Positions 50,360 through 59,865 are shown, counted from the first letter of the stretch. The stretch is DNA of 63,252 bases from Myxococcales bacterium (GCA_025359105.1 JANYHK010000108.1:1-63252); one strand, 5' to 3'. Translations and numbers: made by a program. The notes: generated from the sequence alone by a model not told the origin.

Positions 50360-53300
50360 TTGGCGAGATCACTAACCCTCACTGCGAGCGTCCTTGTGGC
50401 CGCGACGGTCCTCGCCGTCGCGGCGGCGTGCACGACCAAGGAGCCGCAGCCATCGACGTTCTTCGATAGGACGATCGCGCCGGTCCTCGTCACGTCGTGC
50501 GCGCGCACCAACACCGGCGTCGGCTGCCATGTCTCGAGCGAGAAGGGGAACGCCTTCGGCAACCTCGACGCGTCGACGTACGCTGGCGTCGCGCGCCGCC
50601 GCGATCTGCTCGTCAACTACGGCCCCTACGGGCAGCCCGCGTTCCTGCTGAAGAACATCCCGGACTTTCCCGTCGAGGTGCAGACGTACGACGGCCAGAA
50701 GGTCACCGTCACCACCGACATCAAGCACACCGGCGGCCCGATCCTGGACCCCACGGCGACCGCTTACCAGGCGCTGCGCCGCTGGATCGACAACGGCGCC
50801 ACCGAGAACAACTCCGGGGCGCCGCCCGGCTCGGCGGTGCGCACGCCTTGCTCCTCCAACGTGCCGGCGGCAGCAGGCTTCGACTCGACGAAGGATCCGC
50901 AGAACCCAGACTGGGGGACGTTCCAGGGCAGATCGTCCGACGTCCTCAAGAGCGCGTGCGCCGCCGGCAATTGCCACGGCACGACGGCGAACGACCTCTA
51001 CCTCACCTGCGGCGACACGCCCGAGCAGAAGCGGTGGAATTACTTCATCGCGCAGGACTACCTCGCCCAGAACCCCGAGCAAAGCGAGCTCCTGCGCCGT
51101 CCGCTGTCTCCGGCGCAGGGCGGCTCTTTTCACGAGGGCGGCGTCGTGTTCGCGTCGCAGGGGGAGGACGGCTACCAGGTGCTCAGCGCGTGGGCGAAGG
51201 AGCATGGCCCGCCCAAGGTCGACGCGACCGACGCGGGCTTCGACTTCTTTGCGCACAAGGTGCAGCCGGTCCTCGTCAAGAAGGGCTGCATGATGCTGCA
51301 GTGCCACTCGGCGGTGATGTTCCACGACTACCGCCTCCGCGGCGGCTCGGGCGGGAGCTTCTCGCTCAGCGCAACGCGGCGGAACTACGCGCTGTCCATC
51401 CAGCAGCTGGCGCTCGAGAGCGAGGATCCCACGGCGAGCCGCCTCGTTCGCAAGAACCTGTACCGCCCGGAGCTCGAGGTGAACGGCCAGGGCATCGCCC
51501 ACCGCGGCGGCCCGCTATTCGAGGACTTCGGGAAGGACCCGGCGTCGCCCGCGGCTTGCGACGCGCTCGTGGCGAAGGCGCCGTTCGACTACGACAAGGG
51601 GCTCGACAAGATCCCGGCGTACTGCGTGGTGCGCGAGTGGCTCGCCCGCGAGCGAGCCGTGCGCAAGCTCGAGCCGCTGTCGGCGATCGTGTACGTGAGG
51701 CGACCCGCCGCCTCCGTCCCGGCGCGCGCGCAGGACTTCGACGCGTACGCCCCGGGCGCCGATCTGCGCCGAATCCTGGCCACGGTCTCCCCCACCGGCG
51801 ACGTCACCGTCTCGACCGACGCCTCGCTCACCGCCGGCTGCGGCCTCGATACGGCGACCGCCGACATCAAGCGCCCCGCCGTGTCGTGGGACGGGAAGCT
51901 CGTCGCGTTCGCCGCGCGCACGAGCGCGGCCGCGCCGCTCAAGATCTACGAGATGAGCGCCGACGGCACGAGCTGCCACGCTCATGTAGCGATCAACGCC
52001 GGCTCCGACGCGCTGCAGAACGGCCTGCAGGTCCACAACTTCGACCCCGCGTACAGTCCGCCCGACGACACCGGAGCCGCGCACCTGGTCTTCGCGTCGA
52101 CCCGTGGCAATTGGGACACCGCCGCGCAGGCGGCGCGCGCTGCAGGCGACGTGTACGACTACGCCGGCCCCCAGCGCACGCCGTCCGATCCGAGCAAGCC
52201 GAACGCGAACCTGTACGTCTTCGAGCCCGCGCCGGGCGTCGCCGGCGCGTCGCGCATCCGCCAGCTGACGTTCCTCCTCAACACCGAGCGGCTCCCGTCG
52301 TTCATGAGCGACGGCCGCGTCATCATGAGCGCGGAGAAGCGCTCGCCCGGCTTCTACCAGCTGGCGCTCCGTCGCGTGAACGTGGACGGCGGTGACTACC
52401 ACCCGCTCTACGCGCAGCGCGGATCCATCGGCTACCGCGAGGCGATGTACGTGGTGGAGCTCGCCGACAAGAACTTCGCCGCCATCTTCCGCGACCGGGA
52501 CGCGCCGCACGGCGGCGGCACGGTGGGTATCTTCAACCGCTCGCTCGGAATCGATTTCACGAGCGCCGATCCCGGCGACTACCCCGTCGATCCCGGCGTC
52601 ATCGATCCGACGTCGCCGATGTCGCTGGAGCCGCAATTCTTCCTGCACTCGCTTCGCCTCCCCGACGGAACCGCGTCGGGGCACCTGAAGCAGCCGACGA
52701 GCGGCGTCTACACGTCGCCGGCGCCGCTGCCCGGGGCGAAGATGCTCGTCAGCTACGGCGCAGCCAGCGAGCTCGGCGCTTTCGGCGGCGACTACGACGT
52801 GTACGTGATGGATCCGGTCACCGGGACCAAGACCAAGCTCTTCGGCGACCCTGCCGCCGCCGAAATCGAGGCCGTCGCGGTCTACGCGCGTCCTCCCAAG
52901 GGACTGTACCGCTCGAGCCTCGAGGAGCCGAATGGCCACACCCAGGTCACCGAGGGCAAGGGCGAGGCGGATGTCTACGTCCTCGACAGCGCGGCGCTAG
53001 CGTCCATCCTCTTTCAGAACACGCCGACCGGGCGCACGGTCGAGAAGTTCAACGCGTTCGACCTGTACGAGGACATGCCGCCGGACAACGGCGTCACCAG
53101 CTACGAGAGCGGCGGGGCCAACGTCGTCTCCGACGCGTTCGGCAAGGTCTACGTGCGGCGGCGCCTCCTCGGCAACGTGCCGGTCGCCGCCGACTCGTCG
53201 ACCCACTTCACGCTGCCCGGTGGCCTCCCGTTCTTGTTTCACCTGCCCGACACGGAAGAGGGCAAGGCCAAGAACATCCCGCGCTACCAGAAGGAGACGT

Positions 53301-53530
53301 TCGTTTTCTACCCTGGCGAAGCGACGCACCAGTCCTTCAAGCGCGAGTTTTTCAACTCGCTCTGCGGCAACTGCCACGGCGCCGTGAGCGGGCGCCAGGT
53401 CGACGTGGCGGTGCGGCCCGACATGCTCACGCAAGCTTCGGATACCCTCTCGCGCAACACGGTGCCGATCAATCTCAACTTGCCCCCCGCCAAGCGCGGG
53501 CCAGTGCAAGGGGCGCCGCCTACGCCGTAG
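50360..53530 (+). CDS. Large exported cytochrome c-like / propeller protein with atypical heme motifs
   Basis: A 1056-residue protein starting with TTG. Lipobox AAAC (AVAAAC) near residue 24. Possible heme c sites vary in spacing: CARTNTGVGCH (about 47-57), CAAGNCH (about 203), CMMLQCH (about 310) and one canonical CGNCH (about 1002). The middle (about 480-860) is beta-propeller-like, similar in style to its HzsA-related neighbour (LPSFMSDGRVIMSAEKRSPGFYQLALRRVNVDGG). Probably works with the two preceding genes; the redox partner is unknown. Confidence 0.8.
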   Translation: MARSLTLTASVLVAATVLAVAAACTTKEPQPSTFFDRTIAPVLVTSCARTNTGVGCHVSSEKGNAFGNLDASTYAGVARRRDLLVNYGPYGQPAFLLKNIPDFPVEVQTYDGQKVTVTTDIKHTGGPILDPTATAYQALRRWIDNGATENNSGAPPGSAVRTPCSSNVPAAAGFDSTKDPQNPDWGTFQGRSSDVLKSACAAGNCHGTTANDLYLTCGDTPEQKRWNYFIAQDYLAQNPEQSELLRRPLSPAQGGSFHEGGVVFASQGEDGYQVLSAWAKEHGPPKVDATDAGFDFFAHKVQPVLVKKGCMMLQCHSAVMFHDYRLRGGSGGSFSLSATRRNYALSIQQLALESEDPTASRLVRKNLYRPELEVNGQGIAHRGGPLFEDFGKDPASPAACDALVAKAPFDYDKGLDKIPAYCVVREWLARERAVRKLEPLSAIVYVRRPAASVPARAQDFDAYAPGADLRRILATVSPTGDVTVSTDASLTAGCGLDTATADIKRPAVSWDGKLVAFAARTSAAAPLKIYEMSADGTSCHAHVAINAGSDALQNGLQVHNFDPAYSPPDDTGAAHLVFASTRGNWDTAAQAARAAGDVYDYAGPQRTPSDPSKPNANLYVFEPAPGVAGASRIRQLTFLLNTERLPSFMSDGRVIMSAEKRSPGFYQLALRRVNVDGGDYHPLYAQRGSIGYREAMYVVELADKNFAAIFRDRDAPHGGGTVGIFNRSLGIDFTSADPGDYPVDPGVIDPTSPMSLEPQFFLHSLRLPDGTASGHLKQPTSGVYTSPAPLPGAKMLVSYGAASELGAFGGDYDVYVMDPVTGTKTKLFGDPAAAEIEAVAVYARPPKGLYRSSLEEPNGHTQVTEGKGEADVYVLDSAALASILFQNTPTGRTVEKFNAFDLYEDMPPDNGVTSYESGGANVVSDAFGKVYVRRRLLGNVPVAADSSTHFTLPGGLPFLFHLPDTEEGKAKNIPRYQKETFVFYPGEATHQSFKREFFNSLCGNCHGAVSGRQVDVAVRPDMLTQASDTLSRNTVPINLNLPPAKRGPVQGAPPTP

Positions 53531-53599
53531 ATGTGGGTGCATTGAGCTGGCCGAAAGTATCGCAGGCCATCGCCGCCCGCGTCGCGTAGACCGAAGAGG

Positions 53600-54625
53600 A
53601 TGTCGCGCGCCGCTCTCCTTGTCCTGGTCCTCGTTGGCTTCGCACCTGCGGCGCTCGGGTGCGGGGACGCCTCGTCGTCCGGCGCGTCGACCGACACGGA
53701 CGCGGGCGCGCTGCCGTCGCCGACCGGGGGGGACGCTGCGTCGACGTCGGACGCCAGCACGCCTACCGACGGCGCATCGCCCCTCGACGCGCAGCGGCCC
53801 ACCGACGCGAGGGCGGACGTCGGCGACGGCGCGATCTTTCCCCGCCCCGGGGCGTGCGTGCCGCCGGTGGCGCCGACGCCGAACGTACCGACCGCGCACG
53901 TCAAGGGAAGCACGTGCGCGAAGCTCGGGTACCTCGCGTACGTCCCCGCCGGCTATGCGGCGCGCGACGACTGGCCGCTCATCGTCTTTTTCCACGGCGA
54001 CGGTGAGCGCGGCAACGGCACGACCGAGCTGCCGAACGTCGCAAACAACGGCCTGGCGAAGGACGTCAAGAACGGAACCTGGGACCCCAAGAAGCGATTC
54101 GTCGTCCTCTCGCCGCAGATGGACGATCGCAACGGCATGACCGAGCGCAGCGGCGCGAGCGTGCGGGATTTCGTCGACTTCGCGAAGAAGAACTACCAGG
54201 TCGACGTGAAGCGCATCTACCTGACGGGGCTCTCCGGCGGCGGCGCGCCCGTCTACAATTACCTCTCCGACTACGCTGGCGGTGAGATCGCCGCGGCGGC
54301 GCCGATCTCGGGGTGGTACTCGACGCAAGGCAAGGAGTGCACGTGGAAGCAGATTCCGATCTGGTACTTCCACGGCGCCGTCGACAACGTCGTCACCGCC
54401 GCCGACCACGCGACCAAGTCGTACGGAACACTCACAGCGTGCTCGCCCGCCGCGCCGATCGCGCCGCGATACACCTTGTTCCGCGACGTGGGGCACAGCG
54501 CGTGGGACCCGGCGTACGAGCTCACGGGCATGGACGCCGTGAAATTTCCGCTCGTCGCGACCGCGCCGGGCACGACGCCGTACGACGTGGCCTTCTACGA
54601 CTGGCTCTTGCAGTACGCGCGTTGA
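53600..54625 (+). CDS. PHB-depolymerase/esterase-like lipoprotein (alpha/beta hydrolase)
   Basis: A 341-residue protein. Lipobox PAALGC after the signal, then an Asp/Ala/Ser/Thr-rich linker (about 25-80). The hydrolase domain carries PLIVFFHGDGERGNG, the nucleophile elbow LTGLSGGGAP (Ser), IPIWYFHGAVDNVV (Asp region) and VGHSAWDPAY (His). This is the secreted esterase / poly-hydroxyalkanoate depolymerase-like family. Substrate not determinable from sequence. Confidence 0.87.
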   Translation: MSRAALLVLVLVGFAPAALGCGDASSSGASTDTDAGALPSPTGGDAASTSDASTPTDGASPLDAQRPTDARADVGDGAIFPRPGACVPPVAPTPNVPTAHVKGSTCAKLGYLAYVPAGYAARDDWPLIVFFHGDGERGNGTTELPNVANNGLAKDVKNGTWDPKKRFVVLSPQMDDRNGMTERSGASVRDFVDFAKKNYQVDVKRIYLTGLSGGGAPVYNYLSDYAGGEIAAAAPISGWYSTQGKECTWKQIPIWYFHGAVDNVVTAADHATKSYGTLTACSPAAPIAPRYTLFRDVGHSAWDPAYELTGMDAVKFPLVATAPGTTPYDVAFYDWLLQYAR

Positions 54626-54652
54626 CCGATCGGCCTCGGGGCTTCTGCACGC

Positions 54653-55732
54653 TCAGCGCGTGAGGACGAAGTCGTCGCGGTGGACGAGGACCTCGGATTC
54701 GTGTCCGGCGCGCGCGGCGGCGACTTGCGATGAGCAGCGGGCGAGGCCGCGGCCGATTTCGGCGCCGTCGGGATCGACGAGGCGGACCGCGTCCCCCTCG
54801 CGAAAATCGCCGCGCACGCCGAGGACGCCGATGGCGAGGACGCTCTTGCCCTTTTCCTTCACGGCTAGGGCGGCGCCGCGGTCGAGGACGAGGTCCCCCT
54901 GCGGCCGCAGCGTGAAGGCGATCCAGTAGCGCCGGGCGGACAGGCGCTCGAAGGTGGGGCAGAAGAGGGTTCCGACGTCCTTGCCGGCGAGCACATCGGC
55001 GAGGACGTCGTCGGCGCGCGCGTCGGCGATGACGACGTGGGCGCCCGCCATCGTCGCGCGTCTCGCCGCTTCGATCTTGCTCGCCATCCCGCCGGTGCCG
55101 GCTGCGCTCTTCGTCGCTCGGACCAGCGGGAGCGCCTCCTTCGCGACGTCGTGCACGATCGGCACGCGGGCGCCATCGCGATCGAGGAGGCCTTCGACGT
55201 CGCTCAGCAGGACGAGGAGATCGGCGTCGACCAGCGGCGCGACCATCGCAGAGAGCTGATCGTTGTCGCCGAACTTGATCTCGTCGACGGCGACCGAGTC
55301 GTTCTCGTTCAGGATGGGGACCGCGCCGGCGAGGAGGAGCTCCGCCAGCGCGGCGCGCGCGTTGTTGCCGCGGACGCGGTCGGCGAGATCGGCGTGCGTG
55401 AGGAGGACCTGCGCGACGGTGATTCCGAGGCCGCCGAGCGCCTCCTCGTAGGCGCGCATGAGGACGCTCTGACCCGCGGCTGCGGCGGCCTGAAGACGCG
55501 CCATCTCCTTGGGGCGGGCGCGGTAGCCGAGCTTCTTGGTCCCCAGCGCGATGGCGCCGCTCGAGACGAGCACGACGCTGCGCTTCTCGGCGCGGGCGCC
55601 GGCGATGGCGCGCGCGAGACGCCCGTACACGCTCATGTCGGCGGCGAGGGTGCGCGAGCCGATCTTCACGACGATGCGCTTGGCGCGCGCGACCTTGGCC
55701 CTCTCTGCGCTCGCCATGCTCGGCCCGCTCAT
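54653..55732 (-). CDS. proB: Glutamate 5-kinase with PUA domain
   Basis: A 359-residue protein. The amino-acid kinase domain has RIVVKIGSRTL at its start, VLVSSGAIALG, the glutamate-site NENDSVAVDEIKFGDNDQLSA (about 142-162) and TGGMASKIEAA; the C-terminal PUA domain (about 275-355) is complete. First step of proline synthesis. Its start lies in an ATGA overlap with the upstream gene; ATG 55717 is an alternative. proA is not in the window. Confidence 0.94.
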   Translation of the reverse strand: MSGPSMASAERAKVARAKRIVVKIGSRTLAADMSVYGRLARAIAGARAEKRSVVLVSSGAIALGTKKLGYRARPKEMARLQAAAAAGQSVLMRAYEEALGGLGITVAQVLLTHADLADRVRGNNARAALAELLLAGAVPILNENDSVAVDEIKFGDNDQLSAMVAPLVDADLLVLLSDVEGLLDRDGARVPIVHDVAKEALPLVRATKSAAGTGGMASKIEAARRATMAGAHVVIADARADDVLADVLAGKDVGTLFCPTFERLSARRYWIAFTLRPQGDLVLDRGAALAVKEKGKSVLAIGVLGVRGDFREGDAVRLVDPDGAEIGRGLARCSSQVAAARAGHESEVLVHRDDFVLTR

Positions 55733-56388
55733 CCCTTGGTGCGCGTGAGGACCTCGTCGAACGAAGCTTCGAGGCGGCGCACGACCCAGCCGGGCAGACT
55801 CGCCGCGCCGATGATGAGCCCATCGGTGAGCACCGTCGCCTGGTCGCGCAGGTCTTCGGCGGGCCGCGCCGCGTCGTCGGCCGCGCCGTGCACGTCGGTC
55901 GTGATGGCGTGGAGGATCGCCTGGTCCATCGCGCGACGCACGCGGCGCGCCTCCTCGACGTCGATGCGGACGCTCCGCTCGTCGCGCCCGCCCGACAGGT
56001 AGCGGTGAAAAAGGTGCCCGAGCACGAACGTCTGGGCGGCGTTCCTGAGCGGCGCGAGCATGCCGAGTGGGCCGACGCGGCTCAGCACCTTGCCGGCGAT
56101 GAACTGCAGCGCGTGCCCGGTGAAGCCGCGCGGACCCTCGACCCCGCTCGGCTCCGCGAGGACCTTGCGCGCCGCGGGCGTGAGCGACAGGCCGTGGCGG
56201 GCGGCGACGTCGTGGGCGAGCGCGCCACGGATCCGGCGCGCGACCGCGTCGGGCAGCCACGGCAAGGGAACGGCGCCAGCTGCCGCGCCGAACGCGCTGT
56301 AGGTTCCCAGGCGCCCAGGGCCGAGGTCGCGGCGCGCGAGCGGCGCGTGGACGCTGCGGGTCATGTCGTCTTGGTCCTTGTCCGTCAT
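55729..56388 (-). CDS. DUF697-like protein of unknown function
   Basis: A 219-residue protein. Hydrophobic and glycine patches (FGAAAGAVPLPWLPDAVARRI, GLSLTPAARKVLAE, HALQFIAGKVLSRVGPLGMLAPLRNAAQTFVLGHLFHRYL) follow the pattern of DUF697-type proteins, often found with GTPases or membranes, but the match is loose. Starts 14 bases after the ABC-like gene and overlaps proB by ATGA, so it is part of that operon. ATG 56364 is an alternative start. Confidence 0.6.
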   Translation of the reverse strand: MTDKDQDDMTRSVHAPLARRDLGPGRLGTYSAFGAAAGAVPLPWLPDAVARRIRGALAHDVAARHGLSLTPAARKVLAEPSGVEGPRGFTGHALQFIAGKVLSRVGPLGMLAPLRNAAQTFVLGHLFHRYLSGGRDERSVRIDVEEARRVRRAMDQAILHAITTDVHGAADDAARPAEDLRDQATVLTDGLIIGAASLPGWVVRRLEASFDEVLTRTKG

Positions 56389-56402
56389 TTTTGTTCGTCC
56401 TC

Positions 56403-57272
56403 TCAGGCGAGCGCGCGCGTGAGCGGGCTCAGCTCCACGATGATCGCGTGCGACTCGAGCGCCGCGCTCATCAAATCGCGCGTCGTGAGCGACTCGCCCA
56501 GCTCCACGACGAGCACCGACGCGCTCCGCCGCACCTTCGCGCCCCGCGCTTCGACGGCGCGCGCGAGCGCCTCGACCTCGCCGGCGACCTTCAGCGCGTA
56601 CGTGCGCTCCTGCGCGGCGAGCTCGCCCGGCGCGCCCTGGGCCGCGACCTGGGAGCCCTCGAGCACGATGGCCTCGTCGGCCTCGAGCGCCAGCGGTGCA
56701 CCGAGCGCCATCGTCGGCGCGAAGACGATCCATTCACGCCCTTCCAGCGCAGCCACGAGTATACGGCCAAAGGTCCGCGCGAACGCGTCAGGCGCGCCCG
56801 CGGTCGGGTCGGCGAGGACGATGACCGGGGCCGCCGTCGCGAGCGCGCCGGCCACGACGGCGGCGCGCTTCACGTGGCGCTCCGCCTTGCCGAGCGGCGC
56901 ATCGGCGATGACGCGCATCTCGAGCTTTTCGATCGCCTCGTCCGCGAGCTTGCTGGCGATGGCGGCGTCGTGCCCGGCGAGCCGGGCGCTCCAGCGCGCG
57001 TAGGTCCGCGGCGTCCACTTGGGCGGCATCGCGGGATCGAGCGCGGCCCCTGCGACGCGCCCGCCGCGGAGCGCGACGTCGGCGGCCTCGGCGTGCACGA
57101 GCACCGCGCCGCGCGACGGCTTGCGCGCGCCGCTCACCGCGTCGAAGAGCGCCTCCGCGGCGCCGAGAACGACGATGCGTTCGCCGGTGGTCCGAAGCGT
57201 CAGACCGTCGACCTGCGGTACGCCGCCCACGTCGGCGCGCGCGTCGTTCGTCTGGAGCAGCGGCTCGGTCAC
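56403..57272 (-). CDS. Degenerate ABC-type ATPase-like protein
   Basis: A 289-residue protein with the outline of an ABC transporter nucleotide-binding subunit but with its key motifs eroded. The Walker A position reads LGAAEALFDAVSG with no GxxxxGK[ST]; the signature region is LGKAERHVKRAAVVAGAL; the Walker B area VIVLADPTAG keeps the Asp but has Pro where the catalytic Glu is expected. A later VLEGSQVAAQGAPGELAA resembles the region after the H-loop. ATP hydrolysis is unlikely. No permease is adjacent. Followed by the DUF697-like gene and proB. Confidence 0.65.
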   Translation of the reverse strand: MTEPLLQTNDARADVGGVPQVDGLTLRTTGERIVVLGAAEALFDAVSGARKPSRGAVLVHAEAADVALRGGRVAGAALDPAMPPKWTPRTYARWSARLAGHDAAIASKLADEAIEKLEMRVIADAPLGKAERHVKRAAVVAGALATAAPVIVLADPTAGAPDAFARTFGRILVAALEGREWIVFAPTMALGAPLALEADEAIVLEGSQVAAQGAPGELAAQERTYALKVAGEVEALARAVEARGAKVRRSASVLVVELGESLTTRDLMSAALESHAIIVELSPLTRALA

Positions 57273-57311
57273 GATCGAGACGTTACCACACGACTGCCGC
57301 GAGATTCGGCC

Positions 57312-58931
57312 TCACGGCGCGACGGCGGGGGCCGCTGCGTCGTTCGTCGCGGTCGTTGCCGTCGGCGAGACGAGCGGCGGCGCGCCGAGCGCCGTGGGCG
57401 GCGCGCGCGTCGGCAGAGGGGAGGAGCCACTGGGGCTCGAACGCGCGCGCCTCATCGACCCGTCGCGCACGCCAAGCACGACGATCCCCGTCGCGACGAC
57501 GCAGAGGACGATCAGGAGCGCGAGCAGCGCGAACAAGAGCACGCGGCCTCGCGCCGGCGGACCGGCTCCTGTCGTTCGACGCGCATCGGTGTACTGCGCG
57601 CCGAGCGTCGACGGCGGCTGCATCAGGTGCGGCGGCGGCGTCTGCTGCGGCCGGTAGACGTTCCCCATCGGCACCGACCCGCTGTCGGACTGCGGGTTTC
57701 CGTACCAAGGCGGCTCCATCACCTGCACCCCCTGCATCGCTTGGGGGGGCGGCGGCTGAAGCTGCGGCTGCGGCGCGTCCGCGTAGGAGGGCATCGGCGC
57801 CCGCGGCGGCGAGAAGCCGCGGGGAATGGGGTCCGTCATCGGCGCCGCGGTCCGGGGCGCCGGGGTGGGCACGCGTGCGGCCTCCATCGGGTACGCGCGC
57901 TGCTCGGCGGGGACCGGGTGCATCACCGTCTGGTCGCTCGCCGGCTGGATGCTCATGGGCTCGACGCGCGTGGCCTCGTCGTGGATCTCGACGGGCGGGG
58001 CCATGTGCACGGTGATGCTCTCGCCGCCCGACGGCTCGCTCGCCGGGCCTTGTACGACGGCCTTGTACGCCCACCGCAGGGCGTCCTGCATCGCGCGCGC
58101 GTCCGGCCACCGCCGCTCCTTGTCGAGCTCGAGCGCGCGGTCGACGACGCTGACGAGCGGGCGCGCGACGTCGGGCGCCGCGTGCGCGAGCGAGCGCGCG
58201 CGCATCGTGGCGGTGGCGTACAGGTGATCGCGCAGCGTCTGCGACACGTGCACCGACTGCCCCGACAGCAGCGTGAACATCGTCGCGCCGACGGCCCAGA
58301 GATCGCTCCGCGGGTCGATGTTCTCGGACCGGCCACTGGCCTGCTCGGGCGACATGAAGTCCGGCGTCCCGAGCATCAGCCCGGTGCCGGTGCGCTCGAC
58401 GTTGCTCGACTCGCGCATCCGCGCGATGCCGAAATCGAGCAGCTTCACGCTGCCGTCGTGCGTGATGAAGACGTTCTCCGGCTTGATGTCCCGGTGAATG
58501 ATCCCCTTGGGGTGCGCGGCCGCGAGCAGATCGAGGAGCTGGTCGCCGACGGTGAAGACCTCCTGCATCAGGAGCCGGCCGCCGACGCGCTCGCGGCGCG
58601 CCTCGAGCGACTCGCCCTCCAGGAGCTCCATCACGAGGAACGCGCAGCCGTCGTCGGCGATGTCGTCGTCGAGGACCCTCACGGCGCCGGGATGACCGAC
58701 GGCGTTGGCCACGTATCCCTCGCGAAGAAACCGCGCGCGCACGCTCGGGTCTCGCGAGTAGTCGATGTTGAGCATCTTGATCGCGACGCGGTTGCCGTTG
58801 CGGTGCGTCGCCGCGTACACGGTGGCCATCCCGCCCGTGCCGAGGCGAGTGTCGATCCGCCATTTGTCCTTGATGACCGCGCCGATACGCCCCTGTTGCG
58901 CGCGACGTCGGCCGTCGAACGCGTCGGCCAC
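57312..58931 (-). CDS. Membrane Ser/Thr protein kinase (Hanks type)
   Basis: A 539-residue protein. The kinase domain (about 20-280) has DTRLGTGGMATVY, the catalytic HPKGIIHRDIKPEN, LLDFGIARM and MSPEQAS. A Pro/Gln/Met-rich region (about 305-445) leads to a transmembrane helix (VLLFALLALLIVLCVVATGIVVLG) and a short outer tail. GTG 58931 is preferred: it has AGAGGG upstream, whereas the codons between it and the GTG at 58994 have A or T in many third positions, unlike genes here. Upstream neighbour: DUF1223 gene, same strand. Confidence 0.88.
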   Translation of the reverse strand: MADAFDGRRRAQQGRIGAVIKDKWRIDTRLGTGGMATVYAATHRNGNRVAIKMLNIDYSRDPSVRARFLREGYVANAVGHPGAVRVLDDDIADDGCAFLVMELLEGESLEARRERVGGRLLMQEVFTVGDQLLDLLAAAHPKGIIHRDIKPENVFITHDGSVKLLDFGIARMRESSNVERTGTGLMLGTPDFMSPEQASGRSENIDPRSDLWAVGATMFTLLSGQSVHVSQTLRDHLYATATMRARSLAHAAPDVARPLVSVVDRALELDKERRWPDARAMQDALRWAYKAVVQGPASEPSGGESITVHMAPPVEIHDEATRVEPMSIQPASDQTVMHPVPAEQRAYPMEAARVPTPAPRTAAPMTDPIPRGFSPPRAPMPSYADAPQPQLQPPPPQAMQGVQVMEPPWYGNPQSDSGSVPMGNVYRPQQTPPPHLMQPPSTLGAQYTDARRTTGAGPPARGRVLLFALLALLIVLCVVATGIVVLGVRDGSMRRARSSPSGSSPLPTRAPPTALGAPPLVSPTATTATNDAAAPAVAP

Positions 58932-58990
58932 GATTGGAACCCTCTGGGATTCTCCAGCGTACCATGCGGCTCTCTGGCTCGACCAATCGC

Positions 58991-59767
58991 TCACATGAGA
59001 GGAACGACGCCCACCCCCCAAACCTTTCGCCTGAGCCGCTCGGAAACGACGATGACCACCGACGAAGGGCGTTTAGGTGAGGAAATCCGCTGGTGAAGGC
59101 GTGTCTCGCCGGTCGGCTCGACAGCGCCCGCGACCAGGACCTGCCGGGCCATCGACACGTGGTCAAGTGTGCGCCCGGCGTTTTCGCCGCGCCCCACGTC
59201 GACGTGGGCGCTGTTCTCGACGACGACCACGAGCACGTCGCTCGGCTCGGCGCCGGCGGGTAGCGGGCCGGCGACGACGTCCACCACACGACCGTCGCCG
59301 TCCGCACGAACGGACACCGAGACCTTGGCCTTCGGCGCCCGGACCTGCGCCTCGACCGCCCGCGTGAGCGCCTGCGCGTCGCTGCCGGTCATCTCTGCGC
59401 GACCGTCGACGACCGCTTGCGGTGTGTAGAGGGAGCCGCGCCCCATCCACTGCGCGTAGGCGCGCTGGCGCTCCGTCGACGCCTTCAACGCGAACGGATC
59501 GGCCCAGCCGATGTAGTCCCAGTAGTCCACGTGCCAGGCGATCGGCACGACGAGCGCCCCATCGACGGGCTGCTCATGGGCAAGGCGCGCGAGCGTCTTG
59601 TCCGCGGGCGGGCACGAGGAGCAGCCCTCGGACGTGAAGAGCTCGACCAGGACAGGCACGCGCTCCCGCGCGGCGGGCGTTGCTTCTGCCCGGGGCGCAC
59701 CGCGAAGGATCAGGAGCATCGCCACGGCCGGGACGAAGAACACGAGGACTGGGAGGGCGCGTCGCAT
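58991..59767 (-). CDS. DUF1223 family secreted thioredoxin-like protein
   Basis: A 258-residue protein. Signal-like N-terminus (VLVFFVPAVAMLLILRG), then the diagnostic LVELFTSEGCSSCPPADKTLARL (about 40-62) with the C-x2-C pair, and WHVDYWDYIGWADPFA. DUF1223 proteins have a thioredoxin-like fold and unknown role. The terminal segment RQRISSPKRPSSVVIVVSE is also family-like. Divergent from the sigma-54 activator. Confidence 0.87.
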   Translation of the reverse strand: MRRALPVLVFFVPAVAMLLILRGAPRAEATPAARERVPVLVELFTSEGCSSCPPADKTLARLAHEQPVDGALVVPIAWHVDYWDYIGWADPFALKASTERQRAYAQWMGRGSLYTPQAVVDGRAEMTGSDAQALTRAVEAQVRAPKAKVSVSVRADGDGRVVDVVAGPLPAGAEPSDVLVVVVENSAHVDVGRGENAGRTLDHVSMARQVLVAGAVEPTGETRLHQRISSPKRPSSVVIVVSERLRRKVWGVGVVPLM

Positions 59768-59844
59768 GGGCGTCGGAGGGTCTACGCGGGGGATGGCCTT
59801 TGGTTTCGGGCGCGACCTCGGCAGTTGACCGTCAGGCGAGGGGA

Positions 59845-59863
59845 GTGTCCTATTTCCGGACAC
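59845..59863 (+). promoter_or_regulatory. Palindrome GTGTCC-N7-GGACAC at the start of the sigma-54 activator gene
   Basis: The perfect 6-base arms (59845-59850 and 59858-59863) end 2 bases before the ATG at 59866. If that ATG is used, the palindrome covers the ribosome binding region, which fits autoregulation or an mRNA hairpin. The 98-base gap also holds the divergent DUF1223 promoter. Confidence 0.4.
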
Positions 59864-59865
59864 AC

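Noticed and set aside
47053-53530. Interpretation of the HzsA-related genes as a hydrazine synthase system
   Set aside because: No HzsB/HzsC partners, hydrazine dehydrogenase or anammox genes are present, and HzsA-related proteins are widespread in other bacteria.
58932-58994. GTG at 58994 as the start of the second Ser/Thr kinase, overlapping the DUF1223 stop as GTGA
   Set aside because: Codons in this extension have A or T in many third positions, unlike the genes here, and GTG 58931 has an AGAGGG Shine-Dalgarno-like sequence.
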